Made by a program: the position numbers and the translations under genes
The notes under the pieces: generated by a model
The model's input: only the letters and a program-made list of their open reading frames with translations
Told to the model about the DNA's origin: nothing
The model's database searches: none
Shown here: positions 26,868-34,410 of the stretch, piece by piece
Numbering within the stretch: the first letter of the stretch is position 1
Layout: every line of letters starts with the position of its first letter
NCBI RefSeq assembly: GCF_001006305.1
Contig: NZ_LBHJ01000001.1
Span: 248,001 to 312,000 of the forward strand
Direction of reading: 5' to 3'
DNA length: 64,000 bases
Source of the DNA: Silvibacterium bohemicum
GTDB lineage: Bacteria > Acidobacteriota > Terriglobia > Terriglobales > Acidobacteriaceae

Positions 26868-27632
26868 TCAACCGGCTTTAACTTTCGACATCAGGATACG
26901 CTGGAGTTGGTCACAGCAGTCCAACAAATTATTTATCGAATCCGGAAGATCATCCTTTCGGTAACTGCCGAGTTCAATCTGGGCCGCGGTTTTGGCCAGC
27001 AGCCGCGCTCCCACCATGCCGGCTCCGCCCTTGATCGAATGGGCCAATCGCCGCAGCGTTTGCGCGTCCGCTTTATCTTTGGACACCAAGTCCCGCATCT
27101 CCAGCGCCCGGGTACGAGCGTCTCCGATGCAGACCCGATAAACCTCCGCCAATGACGCGGCCGGCATCATGCGCTGCAGCTTGCTGTAGATCTGCTCGTC
27201 GAGCACAGGCGCTTTAGGATCGTCGAGAGGAGCAGTCTTCCCTCGCGCGCGTTGACCGGCTCGCTGCCGCTGCAGAGTGAGCTTTTGCAGCGAGGCGGGA
27301 TGGAACGGCTTGCCGACAAATCCGTCATAGCCGTCCTCGTCTCCGGGTGTCGCGCTCATGGCCACGATCATCGCCTTCGGCAGCAAAGCCCGTATGGCCA
27401 AGGCCAACTCCCGGCCGCACAGCCCAGGCATCCGAAGATCGGCCAGAACGACAGATGGTCCGCTTCCCGCTGGAAGCCCGGCCAGCTGTTTCAACGCCTT
27501 GTCGCCTGCCGGAGCCTGCAGCACTCGATAGCCGGCCGAATCGAGCATCACGCTGATGACCTCAAGGCTCACCTCGTCATCGTCGATGACCAGAACCGTT
27601 GGCTGCTCCCGGCTGCGGACCTTGTCCGGCAT
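26868..27632 (-). CDS. Response regulator receiver fused to HPt domain
   Basis: A 254-residue protein with a receiver domain (acidic residues in IDDDE, phospho-acceptor Asp65 in VVLADLRMPG, Lys in FVGKPFHP) and a C-terminal histidine phosphotransfer domain (LAHSIKGGAGMVGARLL, His198). No kinase catalytic domain is present. Such REC-HPt proteins relay phosphate from a hybrid kinase to a second regulator, and the downstream NarL-type gene is the obvious candidate. No hybrid kinase is adjacent; the kinase at 12864-14762 is far away and not hybrid. Confidence 0.88.
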   Translation of the reverse strand: MPDKVRSREQPTVLVIDDDEVSLEVISVMLDSAGYRVLQAPAGDKALKQLAGLPAGSGPSVVLADLRMPGLCGRELALAIRALLPKAMIVAMSATPGDEDGYDGFVGKPFHPASLQKLTLQRQRAGQRARGKTAPLDDPKAPVLDEQIYSKLQRMMPAASLAEVYRVCIGDARTRALEMRDLVSKDKADAQTLRRLAHSIKGGAGMVGARLLAKTAAQIELGSYRKDDLPDSINNLLDCCDQLQRILMSKVKAG

Positions 27633-27944
27633 GAGGTGTACTCCCTGAAAACAGATTGAGGAAACGATGTAGATGTAATGGTGCTTCCGGGCATTAGTTC
27701 GTTTCCCGAGAAAACATCGCTAGGACGAGAGAATTGGCTCGCAGGCCTAAAAGCGATAAGGGCCGACAGCGTGATTCAAAATCAAAAACCGATGACGGTA
27801 ACAGAAAAAAGTAACAGAACCCAGTTACTGCTTCGATGCGCGTTGCCCTAAATGCGATGTTTTTCGGCCGGGAAGCGGGCCGATTTACCGTGCGTTCGCA
27901 ACAAGTTCACCGGGTCTTTGCAATGAATTTTTATCCTATGAACT
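27633..27944. promoter_or_regulatory. 312-bp divergent intergenic region before the TonB-dependent receptor
   Basis: No gene is visible. The half nearest the receptor is AT-rich. AGTAAC (27810-27815) and GTTACT (27824-27829) form a 6-bp inverted repeat with 8-base spacer, and a further GGTAACAG occurs just upstream, so this may be an operator. The promoters of the REC-HPt operon and of the receptor must lie here, but I cannot place -35 and -10 boxes reliably. Confidence 0.35.
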
Positions 27945-30900
27945 ATGTACAAAAAACAGAATGTAGCACTTAAATTTTGGGTTGGCCTTATTATATCGTT
28001 TATATTCTGTGGCTTAGCTCACGCTCAATTCGAAAACGGAAGCCTCGTCGGCTCCATCACCGACTCCAGCGGAGCCGCGGTTTCCGGCGCAGCGATCGAA
28101 GTCTTAAATACCGCAACGGGAATTAAAAACACCGCCACCACCAATGGCAACGGCGAATACGAAGTTCCCTCCCTGCGCGGAGGCACCTATCGCATCACCG
28201 CGACGGCAACCGGATTTGCACCCGCGGCAGCCGACAACATCACCATTTCGGTAGGCGAGCGGCAGCGTATCGACCTGAAGGTGCAGCCCGGGCAGACCCA
28301 GACTACCGTCGAAGTGAACGGTGTAGCGCTCCAGCTCGAGACCGATTCCAGTCAGCGCGGCCAGAACATTACGAACTACCAGACCGAGGCTCTGCCCCTG
28401 GTCACCCGCAACTATTCCGACCTGCTGGGCCTGGTGACCGGCTCCCGCCAGGCTCCGACCGCAGCAACCACCAGCTCGATCAACAGCCTGGTGCGCCAGG
28501 GCGCGTACAACATCAACGGCCAGCGCAGCATGTTCAACAACTTCCTGCTCGACGGCATGGACAACAACGCCTACGGCGAGAGCAACCAGGGTTTCGACAA
28601 CCAGATCATCGCCGTTCCGCCGGATTCGGTGGCGCAGTTCAGCGTGGTGACCAACAACGAGAGCGCGGAATACGGCCGCTCTTCGGGCGCCACCGTCAAC
28701 GTGGCCTCCGCCAACGGCACGAATCAATACCACGCCACGCTGTATGAGTTCCTCCGCAATACCGATCTGAACGCGGACGGCTTTTTCAAGCCCAACGTAG
28801 TCAGCAACACGGGCGCCGTGGTTCCTTTCAAGAAGCCTGCCTTCAACCGCAACCAGTTCGGCATGGACTTCGGCGGTCCCATTATGAAGGACAAGCTGTT
28901 CTTCTTCGTCGACTACGAAGGCTTCCGGCAGACCCTTACCCCGCTCAACGTGTTCACGCTTCCGACCCAGAACGAGCTCAATGGAATTCTGGTGGTCCCA
29001 GTGAAGGATGCAGCGACGGGCGCGGTCTATCAGGCAGGCCAGCCGATTCCGGCCGCAGCCATCGATCCTTTGTCCCGCGCCATCGTCGGTTCCTTCAAGA
29101 CCTTCGAGAACCAGCTGCCGGCTTCGGGGCTTGCCAGCACCGGTCTGAACACCAACGACTACTCCGCGCAGATTCCCTTCACCGACAACTCCGACAAGGG
29201 CGATCTTCGCCTCGATTATCAGCAGAACCCCAGCAGCTCGTGGTTCCTGCGCATCAGCGACCGTAAAGAGACCGGCGTCAACTTCCCTGCTATTCCCCTG
29301 CCGCTGGATGGGCAGACCAACGGCACCATCCGCATCCTGGACCAGCAGGTGGCGCTGGGCTACACGCATCTCTTCGGCGCCAACAAGATCCTGGACGCGC
29401 GTGTGGGACTCTCGCGCACCAAGGCCGGCAAGTTCAGCCTGTCGATTGGCGACAACGCCTTTTCGATTCCAGGACTGCCCCAGAACTCTGTAGTCTCCGG
29501 CGGCCTGCCATCGATCGGCATCTCCGGCTTTACCGGCTTCGGACGGCAGAGCACCAATCCGCAGTGGCAGAACCCGGCGCTGCTCGATCCCAAGGCGAAC
29601 TTCACCTGGGTGAAGGGCAATCATTCGCTGAAGTTCGGCTATGAATACGAACACGTATGGATGGCGGTGAACGACAACAATCCGCTGTACGGGTCATGGA
29701 CCTACGGCAGCGGCTACAGCTTGTGCGACCCGGCGATCAACGCAGCGTGCGCCAAGACTTCGTCGGGCACCGCAGCGCCGACCTCACCCGTATCCGATAC
29801 CTACTGGGCGGACTTCCTCTTCGGCACCACCACCAGCTATCAGCTCGCGAACTACTTCGTCGCCCACCTGCGCCAGACGCTGGACAGCGCCTACGCGCAG
29901 GACGACTGGAAGGTCCTTCCCAACCTGACCCTGAACCTGGGATTGCGCTGGGAGTACGGCTCGCCCTATTCGGAGCAGAATCACTTCATCTCGAACTTCG
30001 ACCCCGCCTCGCAGACCGTGTTCACCACCACTCCGGGCGCATCGGGAACGGGCATTACGCCGGTCAGCAAAGGCGGCGTTTATGGCAGCACCCTGGTCAA
30101 TCCCGACCTGAACGACTTCGCGCCGCGCGTCGGCTTCGCTTATGCCGCGACGTCGAAAACTGCAGTCCGCGGAGGCTTCGGTACCTCGTACGTCCACTAC
30201 ACTCGCGCCGGCTCGGGCGACATCCTGGGCATTAACGCGCCGCAGGCGCAGTTCGCGGCCGTCACTCAGATCGCTCCGTCGACGACCAACCAGTGCACCA
30301 CGCCACTGCCCGCACAGATCATTGCGGTCGGTAAGGCAACTCCAAGCTGCTATGCCACGGCCAGCCAGGGCTTTCCTACCGGCCTGGTCACCACCTTCAA
30401 TCCCGCCACCGACAACATCACCTGGGTTCCGAAGAATACGCGCGACAGCTATGTCGAGAGCTACTTCCTGAGCGTTCAGCAGCAGTTGGCCAAAAACACC
30501 GTTCTCGACATCGCGTATGTCGGCAACCACGGCCTGAAGCTGCAGGGCTTCCTCAACGGAAACCAGAAGAATCCGGCGAACGGCTTCGCGCGTCCCTTCG
30601 GCAACTGGCCGAGCGACATCACCGAAGCGCTGAACCAATTCTGGTCGAACTACAACGCGCTGCAGGTGCGGTATGAGCAGCGCTTCGTCTCCGGTCTTAC
30701 GCTGCTGAACTCCTTCACCTGGTCGCACTCGCTGGATAACGCCAGTGCGTCGCTCGAAGGCAATACGCCCTCGCCCCAGAATGCCTACAACATCGCGGCC
30801 GATTATTCGCAATCGGACTACAACCTGCCCATCTCCAACGTGACCAGCCTGGTCTACGAGCTGCCCTTCGGCCGCAACCGGCAATACTTCTCCGGTATCA

Positions 30901-31511
30901 ACGCGCCGACGGATGCGATCTTGGGCGGATGGCAGGTGAGCGTGATCAACACGGCCGATGCCGGAACGCCCTTCAACATCACCTACACTCCCAACTCCGC
31001 CCAGCAGGTCTCGCAGCAGATTTCGGCTACCTATCGCGGAGCCAACGAATACCGTCCCAACCGGGTCGCGGGACAGAGGGTCACGCAGGGGACGTCGCAT
31101 CGCGCGGCCAACTCCGGCTACGTGAACTACATCAACTACAACGCCTTCGTGCTGCCCGCGATCAAGGATGCGGCGGGTAACGCCCTGAGCCCCTTCGGCA
31201 ATGCCTCGCGCAATCCCGGACGCACGCCGCCCTTCAACGAAACCGATCTTGCTCTGAACAAGAGATTCAGCACACCGATCGAGAGCCTGAAGGTCGAGTT
31301 CCGTACCGAGTTCTACAACCTCTTCAACCACACCAACCTGTACCTGCCCAGCACCATCAGCGGCACGCAGGGAACGACGACCTCAGTTCTGGGAACGGGC
31401 GCAACCACGCCCATCTCGGCCATCACTGGCGGTATCCCGACCAGCGGCGGACAGATCTCCAGCACCTACGAGCCCCGCATCATCCAGTTCGGCCTGAAGA
31501 TCATCTACTGA
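27945..31511 (+). CDS. Oar-like TonB-dependent outer-membrane receptor
   Basis: A 1188-residue protein. A signal peptide (about residues 1-27) is followed by a carboxypeptidase-regulatory-like beta-sandwich (about 33-115, GSLVGSITDSSGAAVSGAAI), a plug region with FLLDGMDNNAYG and EYGRSSGATVNV, and a large beta barrel ending in an aromatic residue (RIIQFGLKIIY). This architecture (CarboxypepD_reg plus Oar-type barrel) is expanded in acidobacteria and is thought to import large substrates or glycans. The first 20 codons are AT-rich (ATG TAC AAA AAA CAG) in contrast to the GC-rich remainder, and no clear ribosome binding site precedes the ATG. No TonB or ExbB genes are nearby. Confidence 0.92.
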   Translation: MYKKQNVALKFWVGLIISFIFCGLAHAQFENGSLVGSITDSSGAAVSGAAIEVLNTATGIKNTATTNGNGEYEVPSLRGGTYRITATATGFAPAAADNITISVGERQRIDLKVQPGQTQTTVEVNGVALQLETDSSQRGQNITNYQTEALPLVTRNYSDLLGLVTGSRQAPTAATTSSINSLVRQGAYNINGQRSMFNNFLLDGMDNNAYGESNQGFDNQIIAVPPDSVAQFSVVTNNESAEYGRSSGATVNVASANGTNQYHATLYEFLRNTDLNADGFFKPNVVSNTGAVVPFKKPAFNRNQFGMDFGGPIMKDKLFFFVDYEGFRQTLTPLNVFTLPTQNELNGILVVPVKDAATGAVYQAGQPIPAAAIDPLSRAIVGSFKTFENQLPASGLASTGLNTNDYSAQIPFTDNSDKGDLRLDYQQNPSSSWFLRISDRKETGVNFPAIPLPLDGQTNGTIRILDQQVALGYTHLFGANKILDARVGLSRTKAGKFSLSIGDNAFSIPGLPQNSVVSGGLPSIGISGFTGFGRQSTNPQWQNPALLDPKANFTWVKGNHSLKFGYEYEHVWMAVNDNNPLYGSWTYGSGYSLCDPAINAACAKTSSGTAAPTSPVSDTYWADFLFGTTTSYQLANYFVAHLRQTLDSAYAQDDWKVLPNLTLNLGLRWEYGSPYSEQNHFISNFDPASQTVFTTTPGASGTGITPVSKGGVYGSTLVNPDLNDFAPRVGFAYAATSKTAVRGGFGTSYVHYTRAGSGDILGINAPQAQFAAVTQIAPSTTNQCTTPLPAQIIAVGKATPSCYATASQGFPTGLVTTFNPATDNITWVPKNTRDSYVESYFLSVQQQLAKNTVLDIAYVGNHGLKLQGFLNGNQKNPANGFARPFGNWPSDITEALNQFWSNYNALQVRYEQRFVSGLTLLNSFTWSHSLDNASASLEGNTPSPQNAYNIAADYSQSDYNLPISNVTSLVYELPFGRNRQYFSGINAPTDAILGGWQVSVINTADAGTPFNITYTPNSAQQVSQQISATYRGANEYRPNRVAGQRVTQGTSHRAANSGYVNYINYNAFVLPAIKDAAGNALSPFGNASRNPGRTPPFNETDLALNKRFSTPIESLKVEFRTEFYNLFNHTNLYLPSTISGTQGTTTSVLGTGATTPISAITGGIPTSGGQISSTYEPRIIQFGLKIIY

Positions 31512-31536
31512 GCCGCAAACGAGATTTAACTGCATC

Positions 31537-31568
31537 AAATTTGGGAGCCCCATCGGGCTCCCAAATTT
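31537..31568. terminator. Perfect 14-bp hairpin downstream of the receptor
   Basis: AAATTTGGGAGCCC, loop CATC, GGGCTCCCAAATTT is a perfect palindrome. It lies 25 bases after the receptor stop and acts plausibly as its terminator, with A/T-rich ends on both sides. Its GC core GGGAGCCC-CATC-GGGCTCCC recurs at 31708-31728. Confidence 0.8.
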
Positions 31569-31707
31569 GTTGCCAAAGTCTTGGTCGTTGCCAAAGTCTT
31601 GGTCTTGGAAGGGTACGGCCTTCAGGCCATACTCAATCAAGCAAAATGAGTGCGGCTTCAGCCGCTGAGGGGAACGCCCGCTCGCACCAAAGATTCGTCC
31701 TCCATCC
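31569..31707. repeat. Interspersed repeat related to the 47-bp tandem array at 54978
   Basis: CCAAAGTCTTGGTCGTTG and CCAAAGTCTTGGTCTTGG form a short tandem pair, then AGGGTACGGCCTTCAGGCC, ATCAAGCAA and GTGCGGCTTCAGCCGCTGAG follow, ending in GAACGCCCG. The same series of motifs occurs at 54978-55195. The segment is enclosed by two hairpins with the same core. No coding potential seen. Confidence 0.6.
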
Positions 31708-31740
31708 GGGAGCCCCCATCGGGCTCCCTTTTTTCTTTTT
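31708..31740 (+). terminator. Rho-independent terminator with long T-run
   Basis: GGGAGCCC (31708-31715), loop CCATC, GGGCTCCC (31721-31728), then TTTTTTCTTTTT. The stem core duplicates that of the hairpin at 31537-31568. It lies 35 bases upstream of the DUF2339 gene, insulating it from the receptor. Confidence 0.85.
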
Positions 31741-31775
31741 CGCCGCAACCTGTACATTGAACTAGAGTCGCCGGG

Positions 31776-33611
31776 ATGAGCAGCGAAAACGAAGAGCTCC
31801 GTCAGCAAATCGCCGATCTTAAAGAGCGCGTCGCCCGGCTGGAGGCACGATTCGTTGAATCGCCGGTTTCTGCAACTTCAGCGCCGATGCCGGCCGCACC
31901 GATGCCGGCCGCACTATGGCCCAGCCCGGCCAGCCCGGCCGCAAATCCTCCGAAAGCTCCGCGTGCTGTCCCTTCGCAGGCCGACAACTCGGGCAGGTCG
32001 CTCGAGTCGCGCATCGGCTCGCAGCTCTTCAACCGCATCGGCATCGTCGCGGTGCTCATCGGCGCGGCCTGGTTCCTCAAGCTGGCCATCGATAATCGAT
32101 GGATCGGGCCGCCTGGCCGGGTGATCGTCGGTCTCGTCGCTGGCGCTTGTCTCATCGCCTTTTCCGAGCGCTTCCGCATCACCGGATATCGCGCCTTCTC
32201 CTACTCGCTCAAAGCCATCGCCACCGGAGTGCTCTATCTCTCCATGTGGGCGGCCTATGCGCTCTTTCATCTGGTCCCCGGCAGCGCGGCGTTTGTCGCG
32301 ATGATTCTCATCACCGCCATGAATGCCTTGATGTGCTGGATGCAGAATTCGGAGGTGCTCGCCTTCTATGCGGCCATCGGCGGATTCATCACCCCCATGC
32401 TGCTCTCCGTGCATGTAGGCAACGAGCTGACCCTCTTCAGCTATCTCCTGGTGCTGGATATTGCGGTGGTGGCATTGATCACGCTCCGGCCATGGTCGCG
32501 GCTGCTGATCGCCGCATTCGCGGGAACCACCTTTTACGCCGTCGGATGGTATGCGAGCGACTACGCCGACGAGAGATTCGGGCTCACGCTGTTCTTCATC
32601 CTGGCCTTCTTTCTGATCTTCGCCATCTCGCCGCAGCTGCTGCGCAGTCTCAGGTTTTCCACCGGCTCCGGCGGCTATCTCATCGAAGATAGCCTGACGC
32701 TTCGCATCCTGCCCGCACTCAATGCGACGATTGCTTTCCTCGAAGTCTTCATTCTGTTGAGCAACCCGCAGCATCTGGAATTGCGGCATTGGATCGCCCT
32801 GCCCTTCGCGGCCTTCTACCTGGGGATGCTGCGCCTCGGCCGCCAGGGAGCGTCGTCCGGTGCACCGGTCGTGCTGCCCTCGATCTATCTCATCCTCAGC
32901 GTCTTCTTCATCACCCTCGCGATTCCCATGGAAGCGCACGGGCGCTGGATCGCCATCGGCTGGTTTCTCGAATTCGCGATTCTGTTGTGGTTCGCGGCAA
33001 AGCGGAATGTCCGCGTCTTTCGGCCGCTCGCAATCTGCTTGCTGGCGCTGGGAGTGGTTGCACTCGTCATGCCTACGGCTTTCTTCAACCCTCCTGCTGC
33101 AAACACCATTCTGCTGAATACCCGCTTCGCGACATACGCATGGGCCATCGCGGCCTGCCTCTTCGCGGCGCGACTGGCCATGAGCAAGAGCGCAGAGGAG
33201 ACGCCGATTCAAGATGCGCTCCTGTCATGGCGTTCCCTCGCCGGGGCTTCCGGCTTGACCGCAACGCTGCTGCTGATGATCGCCGTCTGCATCGAGATTC
33301 ACGCTTACTGGGCGTCTGGATTGACTTCAGGAGGGAACTCCATTGACGAGCAATTCAGCTATTCCGCCTGGTTCATGTTGTCGGGAGCGGCGCTGCTCGC
33401 TGCGGGCTTCTGGAAGAAGTCAGCATTTCTTCGCTGGCAGGGGCTGGTGCTGCTTGCGCTCAGCATCGCCAAGGTCTTCCTCTTCGATACACGCCAGCTT
33501 AGCCAGGGCTATCGCATCTTCAGCTTTCTCGGGCTTGGCGCACTCCTGCTCACCGTGAGCTTCGCCTATCAGAAAGACTGGCTCAGCCTGCGCAGCCCAA
33601 ACGCAAAATAG
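31776..33611 (+). CDS. DUF2339 polytopic membrane protein
   Basis: A 611-residue protein. The N-terminus is a short coiled coil (NEELRQQIADLKERVARLEA), then a Pro/Ala-rich linker, then the DUF2339 entry motif FNRIGIVAVLIGAAWFLKLA and IGPPGRVIVGLVAGACLIAF, followed by roughly 14 or more hydrophobic segments to the C-terminus. The biochemical role of the family is unknown; the coiled coil suggests self-association or a cytoplasmic partner. Its stop is 9 bases from the stop of the convergent tetR-type gene. Confidence 0.9.
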   Translation: MSSENEELRQQIADLKERVARLEARFVESPVSATSAPMPAAPMPAALWPSPASPAANPPKAPRAVPSQADNSGRSLESRIGSQLFNRIGIVAVLIGAAWFLKLAIDNRWIGPPGRVIVGLVAGACLIAFSERFRITGYRAFSYSLKAIATGVLYLSMWAAYALFHLVPGSAAFVAMILITAMNALMCWMQNSEVLAFYAAIGGFITPMLLSVHVGNELTLFSYLLVLDIAVVALITLRPWSRLLIAAFAGTTFYAVGWYASDYADERFGLTLFFILAFFLIFAISPQLLRSLRFSTGSGGYLIEDSLTLRILPALNATIAFLEVFILLSNPQHLELRHWIALPFAAFYLGMLRLGRQGASSGAPVVLPSIYLILSVFFITLAIPMEAHGRWIAIGWFLEFAILLWFAAKRNVRVFRPLAICLLALGVVALVMPTAFFNPPAANTILLNTRFATYAWAIAACLFAARLAMSKSAEETPIQDALLSWRSLAGASGLTATLLLMIAVCIEIHAYWASGLTSGGNSIDEQFSYSAWFMLSGAALLAAGFWKKSAFLRWQGLVLLALSIAKVFLFDTRQLSQGYRIFSFLGLGALLLTVSFAYQKDWLSLRSPNAK

Positions 33612-33620
33612 GCGGAACGA

Positions 33621-34253
33621 CTATTTTGTGCCATGGAGCAGCCCTTTCATGGCATGCTCAAAGACCTCATCCACATAGGCGTCAGAGAGTGCGCCGACAC
33701 CCATCTGCAAGCGGTAGTAAAGCGGAGCATAGAGGATATCGATCATGGCTTCGGGGTCGATATCGGCGCGTAGAATCCCGTCGCGTATGCCGCTGCGGAA
33801 GTATTCGGCCGCCATCTTTCGCCGTGGCAGGGTCCATTGCTCGCGAAGAGCCTTGGCCAGTTCCGGATCGAATTGCGCCTCGGCCAGAAGAACACGGATG
33901 AGTGCTCCGTCCCTTCCGCGAAAGGCCTTGGCCATGGTCCGCATCTGCAGGCGAATGCTCTCGATAAAGTTATCGGCGGGCTTGAAGAGCGTGCCCGGGT
34001 CGACGCGCATGACGAACGCGGCCATGATGATGGCTGCTTTGTTGGGCCAGCGCCGATAGATGGTCATGCGGCCGACACCAGCCTCGGCGGCGATCGCATC
34101 CATGCTCAACGAGCGAAAGCCGGAGGTCAAAACCAGATGCACGGCAGCCTGGAGAATCGCCTGATGGAGCTGTTCGCTTCTCGGGCGTCCGCCCTTGGCT
34201 GCCGTTCTCTCGCTCTCTTCACGCCGGCGGCTTACGTTTGTGGATGTCTTCAA
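33621..34253 (-). CDS. TetR/AcrR family transcriptional regulator
   Basis: A 210-residue repressor-type protein. The N-terminal HTH is MDAIAAEAGVGRMTIYRRWP with preceding helix AILQAAVHLVLTSGFRSLS. The C-terminal ligand domain resembles TetR_C group proteins with PDPEAMIDILYAPLYYRLQM-like sequence near the end. The start is TTG at 34253 with GAGG about 10 bases upstream; no in-frame ATG occurs before the HTH. A palindrome about 50 bases upstream is a likely self-operator. No divergent or adjacent target gene such as an efflux pump is obvious. Confidence 0.88.
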   Translation of the reverse strand: MKTSTNVSRRREESERTAAKGGRPRSEQLHQAILQAAVHLVLTSGFRSLSMDAIAAEAGVGRMTIYRRWPNKAAIIMAAFVMRVDPGTLFKPADNFIESIRLQMRTMAKAFRGRDGALIRVLLAEAQFDPELAKALREQWTLPRRKMAAEYFRSGIRDGILRADIDPEAMIDILYAPLYYRLQMGVGALSDAYVDEVFEHAMKGLLHGTK

Positions 34254-34302
34254 GACTCCAATTCCTCAACCGTCGAGTATAAATCGGATACGCTGCCGGA
34301 TA

Positions 34303-34319
34303 CGATACACGACGTATCG
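34303..34319. promoter_or_regulatory. Candidate TetR operator
   Basis: CGATAC-ACGAC-GTATCG is a 17-bp dyad with perfect 6-bp arms. It lies 50 bases upstream of the tetR-type start, and the half-site GGATACG recurs just to its left (near 34287 and 34298). Position and symmetry fit autoregulation; the assignment is inference. Confidence 0.5.
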
Positions 34320-34377
34320 CTCTGCTCACCCGCTGAAATCTGAAGAGACATCGATCTGCATGCGAATTTGTTGCAGC

Positions 34378-34407
34378 AAAAAAGCGTGACCCAGGGGTCA
34401 CGCTTTT
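34378..34407 (-). terminator. Rho-independent terminator for ftsK
   Basis: The arms AAAAGCGTGACCC (34380-34392) and GGGTCACGCTTTT (34395-34407) are fully complementary. Read on the minus strand, the stem is followed by a T-run (34378-34383). It begins 4 bases after the ftsK stop. Confidence 0.9.
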
Positions 34408-34410
34408 CTG

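Noticed and set aside
28104-29654. Long open frame (516 codons) antisense to the TonB-dependent receptor
   Set aside because: GC-rich coding DNA often leaves an open opposite frame. The product is low in family-like motifs, and the sense strand has clear domain structure.
29784-31331. Second long antisense frame (515 codons) in the receptor gene
   Set aside because: Same reason; no signal, ribosome binding site or recognisable domain.
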